A stretch of 64,000 bases of DNA from assembly GCF_006516965.1 (NCBI RefSeq), contig NZ_VHLH01000004.1:124001-188000 (forward strand), in the 5' to 3' direction. The position numbers and the translations under genes were made by a program. This document shows, piece by piece, positions 55,898 to 64,000 of the stretch. This stretch comes from Pararhizobium mangrovi. Lineage in GTDB: Bacteria; Pseudomonadota; Alphaproteobacteria; Rhizobiales; Rhizobiaceae. The notes beneath the pieces were generated by a model that saw nothing but the letters and a program-made list of their open reading frames with translations, did not search any database and was not told where the DNA came from. Every line of letters begins with the position of its first letter. Position 1 is the first letter of the stretch.

Positions 55898-56970
55898 ATG
55901 CGTGTCGATCTCTTCGATTTCGAGCTGCCGGACGAGCGGATCGCGCTCAGGCCCGCGAGCCCGCGCGACACGGCGCGCCAACTCGTCGTTCGCCCGGGTG
56001 AACCGCTCGAGGATCGCGTCGTTGCCGATCTCGATACGCTTCTCGAACCGGGCGACGCCCTCGTGCTGAACGACACGCGGGTGATCCCGGCGCGTCTCGA
56101 CGGCATCCGCCGGCGGGGTGAAGATGCGCGCACGCACGTGCAGGCCACACTGCACATGCGGACCGACGGGAACACGTGGAAGGCGTTTGCGCGGCCCGGC
56201 AAACGTATTCGTGCCGGCGACCGCATCGCGTTCAGCGGCCAAGAGGATGGCGAAGGCAAGCTCGATGCCGAAGTGGTCGAGAAGGGCGAGGCCGGCGAGG
56301 TCACCCTGCGCTTCGGTCTTGCCGGCGGCGAACTGGACCGCGCGATCGCGGCCGCCGGCCACGTGCCCCTGCCGCCCTACATCGCTTCGAAGCGCGCGGA
56401 AGATGCAAGCGACATCGAAGACTACCAGACGGTCTACGCCCGTGAAAACGGCGCCGTCGCGGCGCCGACGGCCGGGCTTCACTTTACCGAAGACCTCTTC
56501 GAAAGACTGCGCGTTCGGGGCGTCTCGCTTCATTTCGTGACGCTCCATGTCGGCGCCGGCACCTTTCTGCCCGTCAAGGCGGACGACACCGGCGACCATC
56601 GCATGCACTCCGAGATCGGCCAGGTGAGCGAAGAGACGGCGGCCGCGCTCAACGCGGTGCGGGCCTCCGGCGGGCGCGTCGTCTCGGTCGGCACGACGTC
56701 CCTCCGGCTTCTGGAAAGTGCGGCGCGCGAGGACGGCACGCTTGAGCCCTGGTCGGGAGCGACGGACATCTTCATTACGCCCGGCTATCGCTTTCGCTTC
56801 GTCGACGTCCTGATGACGAATTTCCACCTGCCGCGATCGACGCTCTTCATGCTCGTTTCCGCCTTTTCCGGTCTCGAAACGATGCAGGCGGCCTATGCCC
56901 ATGCGATCGCGAACGGCTACCGCTTCTATTCCTACGGGGATTCGAACCTCCTCTTTCGGTCGGAGCCATC

Positions 56971-56974
<4 letters not shown>
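55898..56974 (+). CDS. queA: S-adenosylmethionine:tRNA ribosyltransferase-isomerase
   Basis: QueA transfers and isomerises the ribosyl part of SAM onto preQ1-tRNA to give epoxyqueuosine. From ATG 55898 it has 358 residues. Motifs are [19 protein letters not shown] at the N-terminus, [12 protein letters not shown], and [13 protein letters not shown]. It overlaps tgt by 4 nt, so two steps of queuosine synthesis are coupled. Confidence 0.96.
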
Positions 56975-58110
<1,136 letters not shown>

Positions 58111-58119
58111 GTCCGCCGA

Positions 58120-58542
58120 TCAGGCCGAGGCCGCCGCCTTGATCATCTGCACGGCCGAAATCTTGAGCGAACCGTCCGGTTGCCGCTCGAGCCGGTAGAT
58201 CGCCGTCCAGTCCTGTCCGTCCGGGGCATGGATCAGCACGGACTGGATGATCGTATCGCCACCTGCCTCGACCTTCGATCCGCCGAAGGTAAAATTGTTC
58301 GGACGGTAGACGGGTGCATAGCCGCGCTTGACCATCTCGAAGAAGGCGTCGGGCGTCGGATACATCTGCTTGATGCCCGGCGCGGCGAACGAATACGCCT
58401 TTTCCTCGTCGTCGTTCAGGAACGCCTGGATCTGGTCGGCGATGATTGTCTGCGCTTCCTTGGAACCGTCGCCCGCAAGGCCCGGCACGCATGTTGCCGC
58501 AAGCAGCAGGATGGCCATCAGACCGCGGATGGAATGGTTCAT
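58120..58542 (-). CDS. Exported DUF4864 domain protein
   Basis: This 140-residue protein has a signal peptide (MNHSIRGLMAILLLAATCVPG) and a DUF4864-type domain with an NTF2-like pattern (IIADQIQAFLNDDEEKAYSF, WTAIYRLERQPDGSLKIS). ATG 58542 has GGGAG upstream and is preferred to 58680. The function is unknown. It converges with tgt, 9 bp apart. Confidence 0.85.
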   Translation of the reverse strand: MNHSIRGLMAILLLAATCVPGLAGDGSKEAQTIIADQIQAFLNDDEEKAYSFAAPGIKQMYPTPDAFFEMVKRGYAPVYRPNNFTFGGSKVEAGGDTIIQSVLIHAPDGQDWTAIYRLERQPDGSLKISAVQMIKAAASA

Positions 58543-58697
58543 GCCGTCGATCTCCCTTCGTCCTCTCATGAAGACGGACGAAGGGCACAGAAAGTTTCGC
58601 TGGCGGCACGAGTGTGCATACGCTGCGACTAAAACGGCGTTGCAAGACGCGCCTGCGCGCGCCAAGATTTCCTCCGTCATCGAGGAGAAGCGAAGGA

Positions 58698-60035
58698 ATG
58701 AACATCAGCGAGGCTGCCATCGTCGCCTGGCTGTCGGACGTGAAGAACGCGTTCGTAGTTGCCGTTTCCAGCCCCGCCGCCCTCATTCAGATCGGCGTGA
58801 TCCTCGCGGCGTTCATTGTCGCGCGGCCGGTCGGCGGCCTGTTCGAGCGTCGATTGGAGCGCCGGGCGCGCGGGCTCCGAACGAGCGCCGGCGTGCTCAG
58901 GCTCGTCGTCGCGACGCTACGGCGCATGCGTCTCGTCGTTTTCGTCGCCATTCTGTGGATCGTACGCCTCGCCCTTTTATCGGCGAACAGGCCGGCTCAA
59001 AGCGGGCTGATCATCGCCGTGCTCTATCTGGCGACGGCGTGGCTCGTGATCGGCGTCCTCACGCGCATCATCCGCAATCGGACCCTGTCGCGCCTCGTGG
59101 CACTGGCGATCTGGTGCTACGTCGCGGTCAAGGTCGTCGGCATCGAACATCCCGTCGTCACCGCGCTCGACCGCATGGCGATCGATATCGGCACGTTTCA
59201 TCTCTCCGCACTCTTCGTCATCAAGATCGTTGCGGTGACGATGGCGCTGTTCTGGTTCGCCGTCTTTTCCGGCAATTTCATCGAAAACCGCATCTCACGC
59301 ACCGAAGATCTTTCGCCGTCGCTGAAGGTGCTGCTCGCGAAACTCGCGAAGATCGCGCTGATCGCCTTTGCGGGAGCGATCGCGCTCAGGGCGACCGGCA
59401 TCGACCTCACGGCGCTGACGGTCTTTTCGGGCGCGGTCGGCGTCGGCGTCGGCCTCGGCCTCCAAAAGGTGGTTTCGAACTTTCTTTCCGGCATCATCAT
59501 CCTGCTCGACAAGTCCATCAAGCCCGGCGACACGATCGAACTCGGCGATACGTTCGGCTGGATCCGGGAACTGCGCGCGCGCTTCGTGTCGGTCATCACG
59601 CGGGACGGCCGCGAATACCTGATCCCGAACGAGGATCTGATCGCCCAGCGCGTCATCAACTGGTCGTTTTCGAGCGATCTGGTGCGCATCAACGTCGAGT
59701 TCGGTGTCGCCTATGACAGCAACCCCCACGAAGTCTCGCGCATCGCGATCGAGGCGGCGAGGGGGGTGCCCCGGGTCATTGCCGACCAGGCGCCCGTGTG
59801 CTGGCTGACGGCCTTCGGCGATTCCTCCCTCGACTTCACGCTGCGCTTCTGGATCCACGATCCGCAGGCCGGCCTGACCAACATTCGTGGCCAGGTGCTT
59901 CTCGCGCTATGGGACGCGTTCCAGGAGGCCGGCATCCGCATACCGTTCCCGCATCGCGAGATCCTCATGCACACGCCGGTCGAGGTCACGCGGCCCGAAC
60001 GCCGGCCGCCGAACCATGCATCCGACGAGCATTGA
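58698..60035 (+). CDS. MscS-type mechanosensitive channel
   Basis: This 445-residue protein has about five or six membrane helices followed by the MscS pore helix and cytoplasmic vestibule. Visible blocks are VFSGAVGVGVGLGLQKVVSNFLSG (pore helix; shown in part), GDTIELGDTFGWIRELRAR and IPNEDLIAQRVINWS. AAGGA precedes the ATG. It should release solutes on hypo-osmotic shock or serve as a sensor. Confidence 0.9.
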   Translation: MNISEAAIVAWLSDVKNAFVVAVSSPAALIQIGVILAAFIVARPVGGLFERRLERRARGLRTSAGVLRLVVATLRRMRLVVFVAILWIVRLALLSANRPAQSGLIIAVLYLATAWLVIGVLTRIIRNRTLSRLVALAIWCYVAVKVVGIEHPVVTALDRMAIDIGTFHLSALFVIKIVAVTMALFWFAVFSGNFIENRISRTEDLSPSLKVLLAKLAKIALIAFAGAIALRATGIDLTALTVFSGAVGVGVGLGLQKVVSNFLSGIIILLDKSIKPGDTIELGDTFGWIRELRARFVSVITRDGREYLIPNEDLIAQRVINWSFSSDLVRINVEFGVAYDSNPHEVSRIAIEAARGVPRVIADQAPVCWLTAFGDSSLDFTLRFWIHDPQAGLTNIRGQVLLALWDAFQEAGIRIPFPHREILMHTPVEVTRPERRPPNHASDEH

Positions 60036-60114
60036 ACGCCTATGCTCCGGTCGGCATGGGTCCGACGTCGGCGCTACCGTGCCATCCCACCCGATCGAGC
60101 GGACGCCTGCGAAA

Positions 60115-60447
60115 CTACTGCCGAGGACGAACGAGCGTGGCGATGCCGACGCCGAGCACGCCGGCGCACGCCTTTATGGCCGCGTCATGCAGGCGCGGAT
60201 GACGGCCGATCGCGACGAATTGCAACAGTTCGAGCCCGACGGCCCCCGCGACGAACGCAGCCGCCACGAGCGACCAGGATCGCCGAGGCGTGACCAGCGC
60301 CGTTACCAGACCGGCCACGAAGAACCCGAAAGCCCGATCGACATCCGCCCCGAACCCCAGCGAAGGCCGCAACGAGATCGGCGAGACCGTAGCGGCCACG
60401 AGGACCAGGACGCTGACGACAGCGAGAAGACGCACGAACTTCTTCAC
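60115..60447 (-). CDS. Small VanZ-like membrane protein
   Basis: The protein has 110 residues from a GTG start (60447) with GAGGAAA upstream; an ATG at 60492 would add 15 residues. It has three or four hydrophobic segments, and the central GLELLQFVAIGRHPRLHDAAI block resembles the VanZ family ELLQ...R..S..D pattern. The function is unknown. Confidence 0.6.
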   Translation of the reverse strand: MKKFVRLLAVVSVLVLVAATVSPISLRPSLGFGADVDRAFGFFVAGLVTALVTPRRSWSLVAAAFVAGAVGLELLQFVAIGRHPRLHDAAIKACAGVLGVGIATLVRPRQ

Positions 60448-60566
60448 GGACTTTCCTCTCGACCAACCAGGCTGGCCAGCATTTCGAAGCATCGATCCGT
60501 GAGACGACCCCGGCGAATACCGCTACGGTCGGTTCGGGCGGCAGATCGTAGGCACACGATCTGCGA

Positions 60567-60586
60567 GATGGCGGGGGAGGTGGGAT
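60567..60586. repeat. Distal att-like copy of the tRNA-Ser 3' end
   Basis: The site is gatggcgggggaggtgggat and differs from the tRNA copy by one base. It would be the far attachment site of an element inserted in the tRNA gene. Chance similarity between G-rich stretches is possible but unlikely at 19/20 within 750 bp. Confidence 0.65.
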
Positions 60587-60660
60587 GATGGAGTTGTTTT
60601 TATTACACCAATAAAATCAATAATTTACAGCTTCTTTCGCGTTTGCCGAGTGGGTAAATT

Positions 60661-60682
60661 GGGACACTTTTCCGGGTGTCCC
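60661..60682 (-). terminator. Hairpin downstream of the DUF2513 gene
   Basis: On the minus strand gggacac and gtgtccc form a 7-bp stem around an 8-nt loop and are followed by AATTT, 22 bp after the DUF2513 stop. Two GGGACAG copies near 61212 and 61226 echo the arm sequence. It is a plausible weak intrinsic terminator. Confidence 0.5.
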
Positions 60683-60703
60683 GATAGTGTCATTTGACCG
60701 AGC

Positions 60704-61054
60704 CTATATCTGGATGCCGAGCTTTTCGATCGCTTCCTTTTTGACGTATGCGATGGCTATATCCTTCATCATGCCAAGCGTCGCACCGCCAAGCGATGAA
60801 GCTCCCTTCTTCGTCTTCGCCCATACCGTTTGATCTCGAATGACGTTCAGGTAGTCGTGCCCCTGATTGGTCATTCGATAAACGCCTTTGTTGACGGCTT
60901 CGAAAAAGCCGGCGTCGCACAAAAGCTCGGCGTGTTGATGCTTTTTCTGTTCTTCCGGTCTCATGCTTAGTTTGAGCGAAGCGACAAGATACAAGTCGTC
61001 GGACGCCTCCATGTCGAGAAGCAACTGCCGAATATAATCGTCGTCTCGTTTCAT
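60704..61054 (-). CDS. DUF2513 domain protein
   Basis: This 116-residue protein starts MKRDDDYIRQLLLDMEASDD, typical of DUF2513. A winged-helix-like middle follows (HAELLCDAGFFEAVNKGVYR, MTNQGHDYLNVIRDQTVW), then the C-terminal TLGMMKDIAIAYVKKEAIEKLG region. AGGGGA precedes the ATG. DUF2513 genes are usually accessory, often in prophages and islands, and the function is unknown. Its codon and base use are less GC-rich than the neighbours, in line with transfer. It is the only cargo of the mini-island. Confidence 0.85.
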   Translation of the reverse strand: MKRDDDYIRQLLLDMEASDDLYLVASLKLSMRPEEQKKHQHAELLCDAGFFEAVNKGVYRMTNQGHDYLNVIRDQTVWAKTKKGASSLGGATLGMMKDIAIAYVKKEAIEKLGIQI

Positions 61055-61293
61055 GCCGGTCCCCTAATTGAGTAGCCGAACTTATCACTCGTCTTCCCAT
61101 ATCGGAATGCGCTTCGTCTTAACGCCGACGAGCTTCAGGACGTGCACGTTCATGCGTTCGCCGCTTGAGGTATGAGCAGCCCGCCATGTGTTCCAATCTC
61201 CCCTGCAACTTGGGACAGTCGATTGGGACAGTTTATGCGGCGCAAAGCCCTGGTATGCAAGGTTTCGAGAAAAATCAGGGGCTTGCAGGGCGA

Positions 61294-61383
61294 TGGCGGA
61301 GGAGGTGGGATTCGAACCCACGGTGGCATCGCTGCCACGCCGGTTTTCAAGACCGGTGCCTTCGACCGCTCGGCCACTCCTCC
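61294..61383 (-). tRNA. tRNA-Ser (anticodon UGA)
   Basis: On the minus strand the molecule runs from GGAGGAGTGGCCGAGCGG through an anticodon loop cttgaaa (anticodon TGA), a long variable arm (gtggcagcgatgccac) and GGTTCGAATCC to CTCCTCC, discriminator G and encoded CCA. The 90-nt length and the class II variable arm fit tRNA-Ser. It decodes UCA and possibly UCG/UCU. Its 3' end matches the distal repeat at 60567. Confidence 0.96.
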
Positions 61384-61562
61384 GAAGGCTTTGTTCTGTC
61401 CGCTTATGCGCGTTCGTACGTTCGAGCGGCGAGGCGGTCGCAACGGTCGCGCTACCGAATGCCTTCGAGGCTTCGCCTTACCGCGTCGGACTTCGTATCG
61501 TCAACGCGATCGTGCTTGTGGCATCGACGCGATCATAAGCGTTTCGCGATGGCGACGACGGG

Positions 61563-61871
61563 TTATTGGTTGGTGTTTTCGTGGGCGTTGCCGTTCGTCG
61601 TCTTGGCTGGTCCACCGGGTTGCCAGAGCACGGCGATCGCCGCAAAGGCAAGGATGGCGACGATGACGATCGCGCTCTGGAACGGGCGCAGACGCGTAGC
61701 GATCTTTTTCTTGAGCTGGTCGCGACGGCGGGATTGGCGTTCTTTTCGAAGCGAGACGATCTTTCCCATCTTTGCCTTGTCGCTCCTGGAATGCGTTGCG
61801 CCGGTCGCCTGCTTCGGTGGCCGGATGTCCTCGAAAGTCGGTGATGTAGACGAATCGGTCGGCTTGTCCAT
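61563..61871 (-). CDS. Hypothetical single-span membrane protein
   Basis: This is a 102-residue protein from ATG 61871. An alternative start at 61769 (MGKIVSLRKERQSRRRD) has AAGG upstream and would give 68 residues. It has a strongly basic segment (RKERQSRRRDQLKKKIATRLR) before one membrane helix (SAIVIVAILAFAAIAVLW), so the basic end should face the cytoplasm. I recognise no family. Confidence 0.55.
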   Translation of the reverse strand: MDKPTDSSTSPTFEDIRPPKQATGATHSRSDKAKMGKIVSLRKERQSRRRDQLKKKIATRLRPFQSAIVIVAILAFAAIAVLWQPGGPAKTTNGNAHENTNQ

Positions 61872-62026
61872 CACACTCGCGGCCGCCGTTGCCGGCGCCC
61901 GGGTTCCGCTGTAAAGCAGGTTTGCCGCCCTTTATGCGTAGGTGTCACCTTTCTGCCACTTTCGGGCATCCATAAGGAGCGGCGGCAGCGAACTTCGGCG
62001 GGGGTCCGGTTCGTTGCACGAACACG

Positions 62027-63058
62027 ATGAACGTGAACGGGTCGGGGAACGTGTCGAACGCATCGCATAGCCATGCCGTGCCGCTTATGCGCGCGGGCAA
62101 GATCGCATCCGCGTCGTTTCTGGTCGCCGGGCTCGCAGCCTGCACGACCACGGGCAACGAAACGGCATCCGTCGAAACGAGCACGGCGACGCAGTTCGCC
62201 GCGAGCCACAAGCCCGCCGAGCCGGCTGCTGCCAAGCGCAAGAAGGCGACTGGGGTCGTCGGCAAGCCCTACAAGGTCGCAGGCAGATGGTATCGACCCA
62301 AGCGCAATCCGGAATACGACAAGATCGGGCTCGCTTCCTGGTACGGGCCGAATTTCCACGGCCAACGCACTGCCAGCGGCGAGGTCTACAACCAGCACGG
62401 CCTTTCGGCCGCCCACAAGACGCTTCCGCTTCCCTGCTACGTGCGCGTTACCAACGAAATGACCGGCGACGCGGTGACCGTGCGCGTCAACGACCGCGGG
62501 CCGTTCGCCGACAACCGCATCATCGACCTTTCCAACGAAGCGGCGAAGCTTCTCCACATGCGCAGCAAGGGCGTCGCCAAGGTCCGCGTGACCTATGTCG
62601 GCAAGGCTTCGTCGAAGAGCGACGACACGTCTTTGCTCATGGCTTCGTATCGCTCCGGCAGCGGTGATGCCGCGCCGACGCCATCTTCGAGCGGTGCCGG
62701 TACGATGGTCGCAAGCAACGATTCGGATTTGGGCTGGCTTCCGGGCGTCTCTTCCGCCGACGCTTCGAACCGTTCGCTGCCGGTGAGCGCGGCCGCCATG
62801 GTCTCCACGAAGATCCGGACGGGCCCGGCGCAGCGCGAGATCCAGGATGTGCTCGTACCGCAACACGCGCCGATGCCGGCGGCACGCCCGTCCATGGCGC
62901 CCGCGCGGCCGGAACCCGCGAGAGACCCCGCCGTCAACGCGTTCGCTCCGGCGATGGGCGAAGGGCAGGCTGCTGGTGCATTCCGGTCCATTCTGGCCAA
63001 CGGGCAGCACGGCAACGTAGGTCCGACCGTTCGAAACGGCTCCGGCGATCAGGACTGA
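62027..63058 (+). CDS. rlpA: RlpA-like septal ring lytic transglycosylase lipoprotein
   Basis: RlpA-type proteins cleave naked peptidoglycan glycans at the septum. It has 343 residues from ATG 62027. An internal ATG at 62087 gives a more normal lipoprotein signal (MRAGKIASASFLVAGLAAC), with the lipobox Cys near residue 39 of the long form. The double-psi beta-barrel follows with GLASWYGPNFHGQRTASGE and VRVNDRGPFADNRIIDLS (catalytic Asp region). The last 130 residues are Ser/Pro/Ala-rich; I see no SPOR domain. Confidence 0.9.
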   Translation: MNVNGSGNVSNASHSHAVPLMRAGKIASASFLVAGLAACTTTGNETASVETSTATQFAASHKPAEPAAAKRKKATGVVGKPYKVAGRWYRPKRNPEYDKIGLASWYGPNFHGQRTASGEVYNQHGLSAAHKTLPLPCYVRVTNEMTGDAVTVRVNDRGPFADNRIIDLSNEAAKLLHMRSKGVAKVRVTYVGKASSKSDDTSLLMASYRSGSGDAAPTPSSSGAGTMVASNDSDLGWLPGVSSADASNRSLPVSAAAMVSTKIRTGPAQREIQDVLVPQHAPMPAARPSMAPARPEPARDPAVNAFAPAMGEGQAAGAFRSILANGQHGNVGPTVRNGSGDQD

Positions 63059-63158
63059 CGAAGCTTTTACCGTGCTTTTGCCTTCCACGCACTTTCCCAA
63101 GCCGGTCAGGATGGGCTAGCGTCGAGCCTTGTTCTGACGGGCTTCGGGAAATGACGTG

Positions 63159-64000
63159 ATGCAAAAATGGGTTTCGCGCGCGGCGGGTCTGGCTGTGGCC
63201 GTGGCAATGGCGTGTGCCGCGATGGCGCCCGCTCGCGCACAGCTGTTCGAGACGCGCGCCAAGCAGGCCTATCTGATGGACGGCGAAACCGGCACCGTCC
63301 TTTTCTCCAAGAACGCCGATCGGCTCGTGCCGCCTGCCTCTCTCGCGAAGCTGATGACGGTCGACGTCGTCTTCCACGCGCTGAAGAGCGGCCGGCTCAA
63401 GATGGACGATACATTCCAGGTTTCCGAAAACGCCTGGCGCCAGGGCGGGGCATCCTCCGGCGGCTCGACGATGTTCGCGAAGGTGCACTCCACCATCCCG
63501 CTCAAGGACCTGATCCAGGGCATCATCGTTCAGTCCGCGAACGATGCCTGTATCGTCGTCGCCGAGGGCATGGCGGGCTCGGAGGCGAACTTCGCCAGGG
63601 TGATGACGAACCGTGCGCGCAAGATCGGGCTGAAGAAGTCGACCTTCGACAACGCGACAGGCCTTCCGGACCCGAAAACGCGCGTGACGATGCACGAACT
63701 GGCGCTGCTCGCGCGCCACATCCACGATACGTACCCCGAATATTACCATATCTTCGGCGAGGAATCGTTCACCTGGAACGACATCCGCCAGCGCAACCGC
63801 AATCCTCTTGTCCACGAGAATATTGGCGTGGACGGCCTGAAGACCGGGCATACGGAAAATGCCGGCTACGGCATCGTCGCCTCCATGCAGCGAAACGACC
63901 GGCGTCTCTACCTCGCGATGACGGGCATGGACAGCGAACGGGAACGCGCGGAGGAATCGCGCAAGTTGCTCGAATGGGGCATGCGTTCCTTCGAAAAGCA
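63159..64000 (+). CDS. dac: D-alanyl-D-alanine carboxypeptidase, 3' end outside the window
   Basis: The frame from ATG 63159 is open to the end of the window (280 codons). It has a signal peptide (about residues 1-27, ending ARA). The penicillin-binding motifs are complete: SxxK in PASLAKLMT (Ser61, Lys64), SAN at 126-128 and KTG at 228-230. This is a class C low-molecular-mass PBP (DacA/DacC type) that trims peptidoglycan pentapeptides. The C-terminal beta domain and membrane anchor are not in the window. Confidence 0.94.
   Translation, partial: MQKWVSRAAGLAVAVAMACAAMAPARAQLFETRAKQAYLMDGETGTVLFSKNADRLVPPASLAKLMTVDVVFHALKSGRLKMDDTFQVSENAWRQGGASSGGSTMFAKVHSTIPLKDLIQGIIVQSANDACIVVAEGMAGSEANFARVMTNRARKIGLKKSTFDNATGLPDPKTRVTMHELALLARHIHDTYPEYYHIFGEESFTWNDIRQRNRNPLVHENIGVDGLKTGHTENAGYGIVASMQRNDRRLYLAMTGMDSERERAEESRKLLEWGMRSFEK

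Larger units (their letters stand above)
60567..61311. mobile_element. Putative tRNA-Ser-targeted mini-island carrying a DUF2513 gene
   Basis: A 20-bp sequence gatggcggaggaggtgggat at 61292-61311 covers the 3' end of tRNA-Ser(UGA). It recurs at 60567-60586 as gatggcgggggaggtgggat, a 19/20 match in the same orientation. The enclosed segment of about 725 bp lies downstream of the tRNA 3' end, as integrated elements do, and begins with a markedly AT-rich stretch (60595-60660) unlike the GC-rich flanks. It holds one complete gene (DUF2513) and no integrase. The simplest reading is a decayed or trans-mobilised island. Confidence 0.65.

Noticed and set aside
61085-61321. 78-codon minus-strand frame ending in MNVHVLKLVGVKTKRIPIWEDE-type sequence
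   Set aside because: It starts inside the tRNA gene and has no ribosome-binding site or family. It might be a remnant of an integrase end, but nothing supports that.

Overview
The window is GC-rich chromosomal DNA of an alphaproteobacterium, most likely a member of the Hyphomicrobiales (Rhizobiales). Support for this comes from a fused trpE(G) behind a WWWAR-type Trp leader peptide, a complete acpXL-to-lpxXL cluster for very-long-chain acylation of lipid A, a GTTC-N7-GTTC type SOS box in front of uvrA, DUF2336 and DUF4168 proteins, and the gyrA-coaD-ppi-queA-tgt order. Genus cannot be set from the sequence alone. Almost all of it is core genome.

Layout. 1-8.7 kb: 3' part of putA, a PhoD-like phosphatase, an extensin-like secreted protein, the trpL attenuator with trpE(G), and a CDF metal transporter. 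8.8-25.8 kb: a cobalamin region. A minus-strand cobS group is divergent from cobT, and an aldo/keto reductase separates these from a long run of tightly overlapping genes (cbiX, cobH, cobL, a 41-codon ORF, cobI, cbiG-cobJ fusion, cobM; cobK and cbiD on the other strand; cobA, cobB, cobC, cobD). With CbiX, CbiD and CbiG present and no cobG, cobF or cobN in the window, this is the enzyme set of the cobalt-early route.

25.8-33.0 kb: an SDR, then the lipid A VLCFA operon on the minus strand (acpXL, fabZ, two ketosynthases of which one lacks the nucleophilic Cys, a zinc-type dehydrogenase, lpxXL), with a divergent acetyltransferase gene broken by an in-frame TGA. 33.1-45 kb: gnd, a CitE-like protein, a DUF2336 protein, parE, glnB-glnA with a sigma-54 promoter and a PH-domain protein, the NAD(P)HX repair enzyme, DUF72 and a glutamate-receptor-like potassium channel. 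45-58 kb: uvrA and ssb around a LexA box, a DUF4168 secreted protein, marC, gyrA, two unannotated tandem small membrane proteins, and coaD-ppi-ppi-queA-tgt.

58-64 kb: DUF4864, an MscS channel, a VanZ-like protein, then a short AT-richer insert of about 0.7 kb. It carries a DUF2513 gene and lies between a tRNA-Ser(UGA) 3' end and a 19/20 copy of that end, so it looks like a tRNA-targeted mini-island without an integrase. The window ends with a small membrane protein, rlpA and a truncated D-Ala-D-Ala carboxypeptidase gene.

The best leads for follow-up are the tRNA-Ser mini-island, the cobalt-early cobalamin set in an otherwise rhizobial context, the tandem small membrane ORFs, the Cys-less ketosynthase partner, the Tgt that lacks its zinc ligands, and the interrupted GNAT gene. 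I did not find a clearly new multi-gene defence or biosynthetic system.
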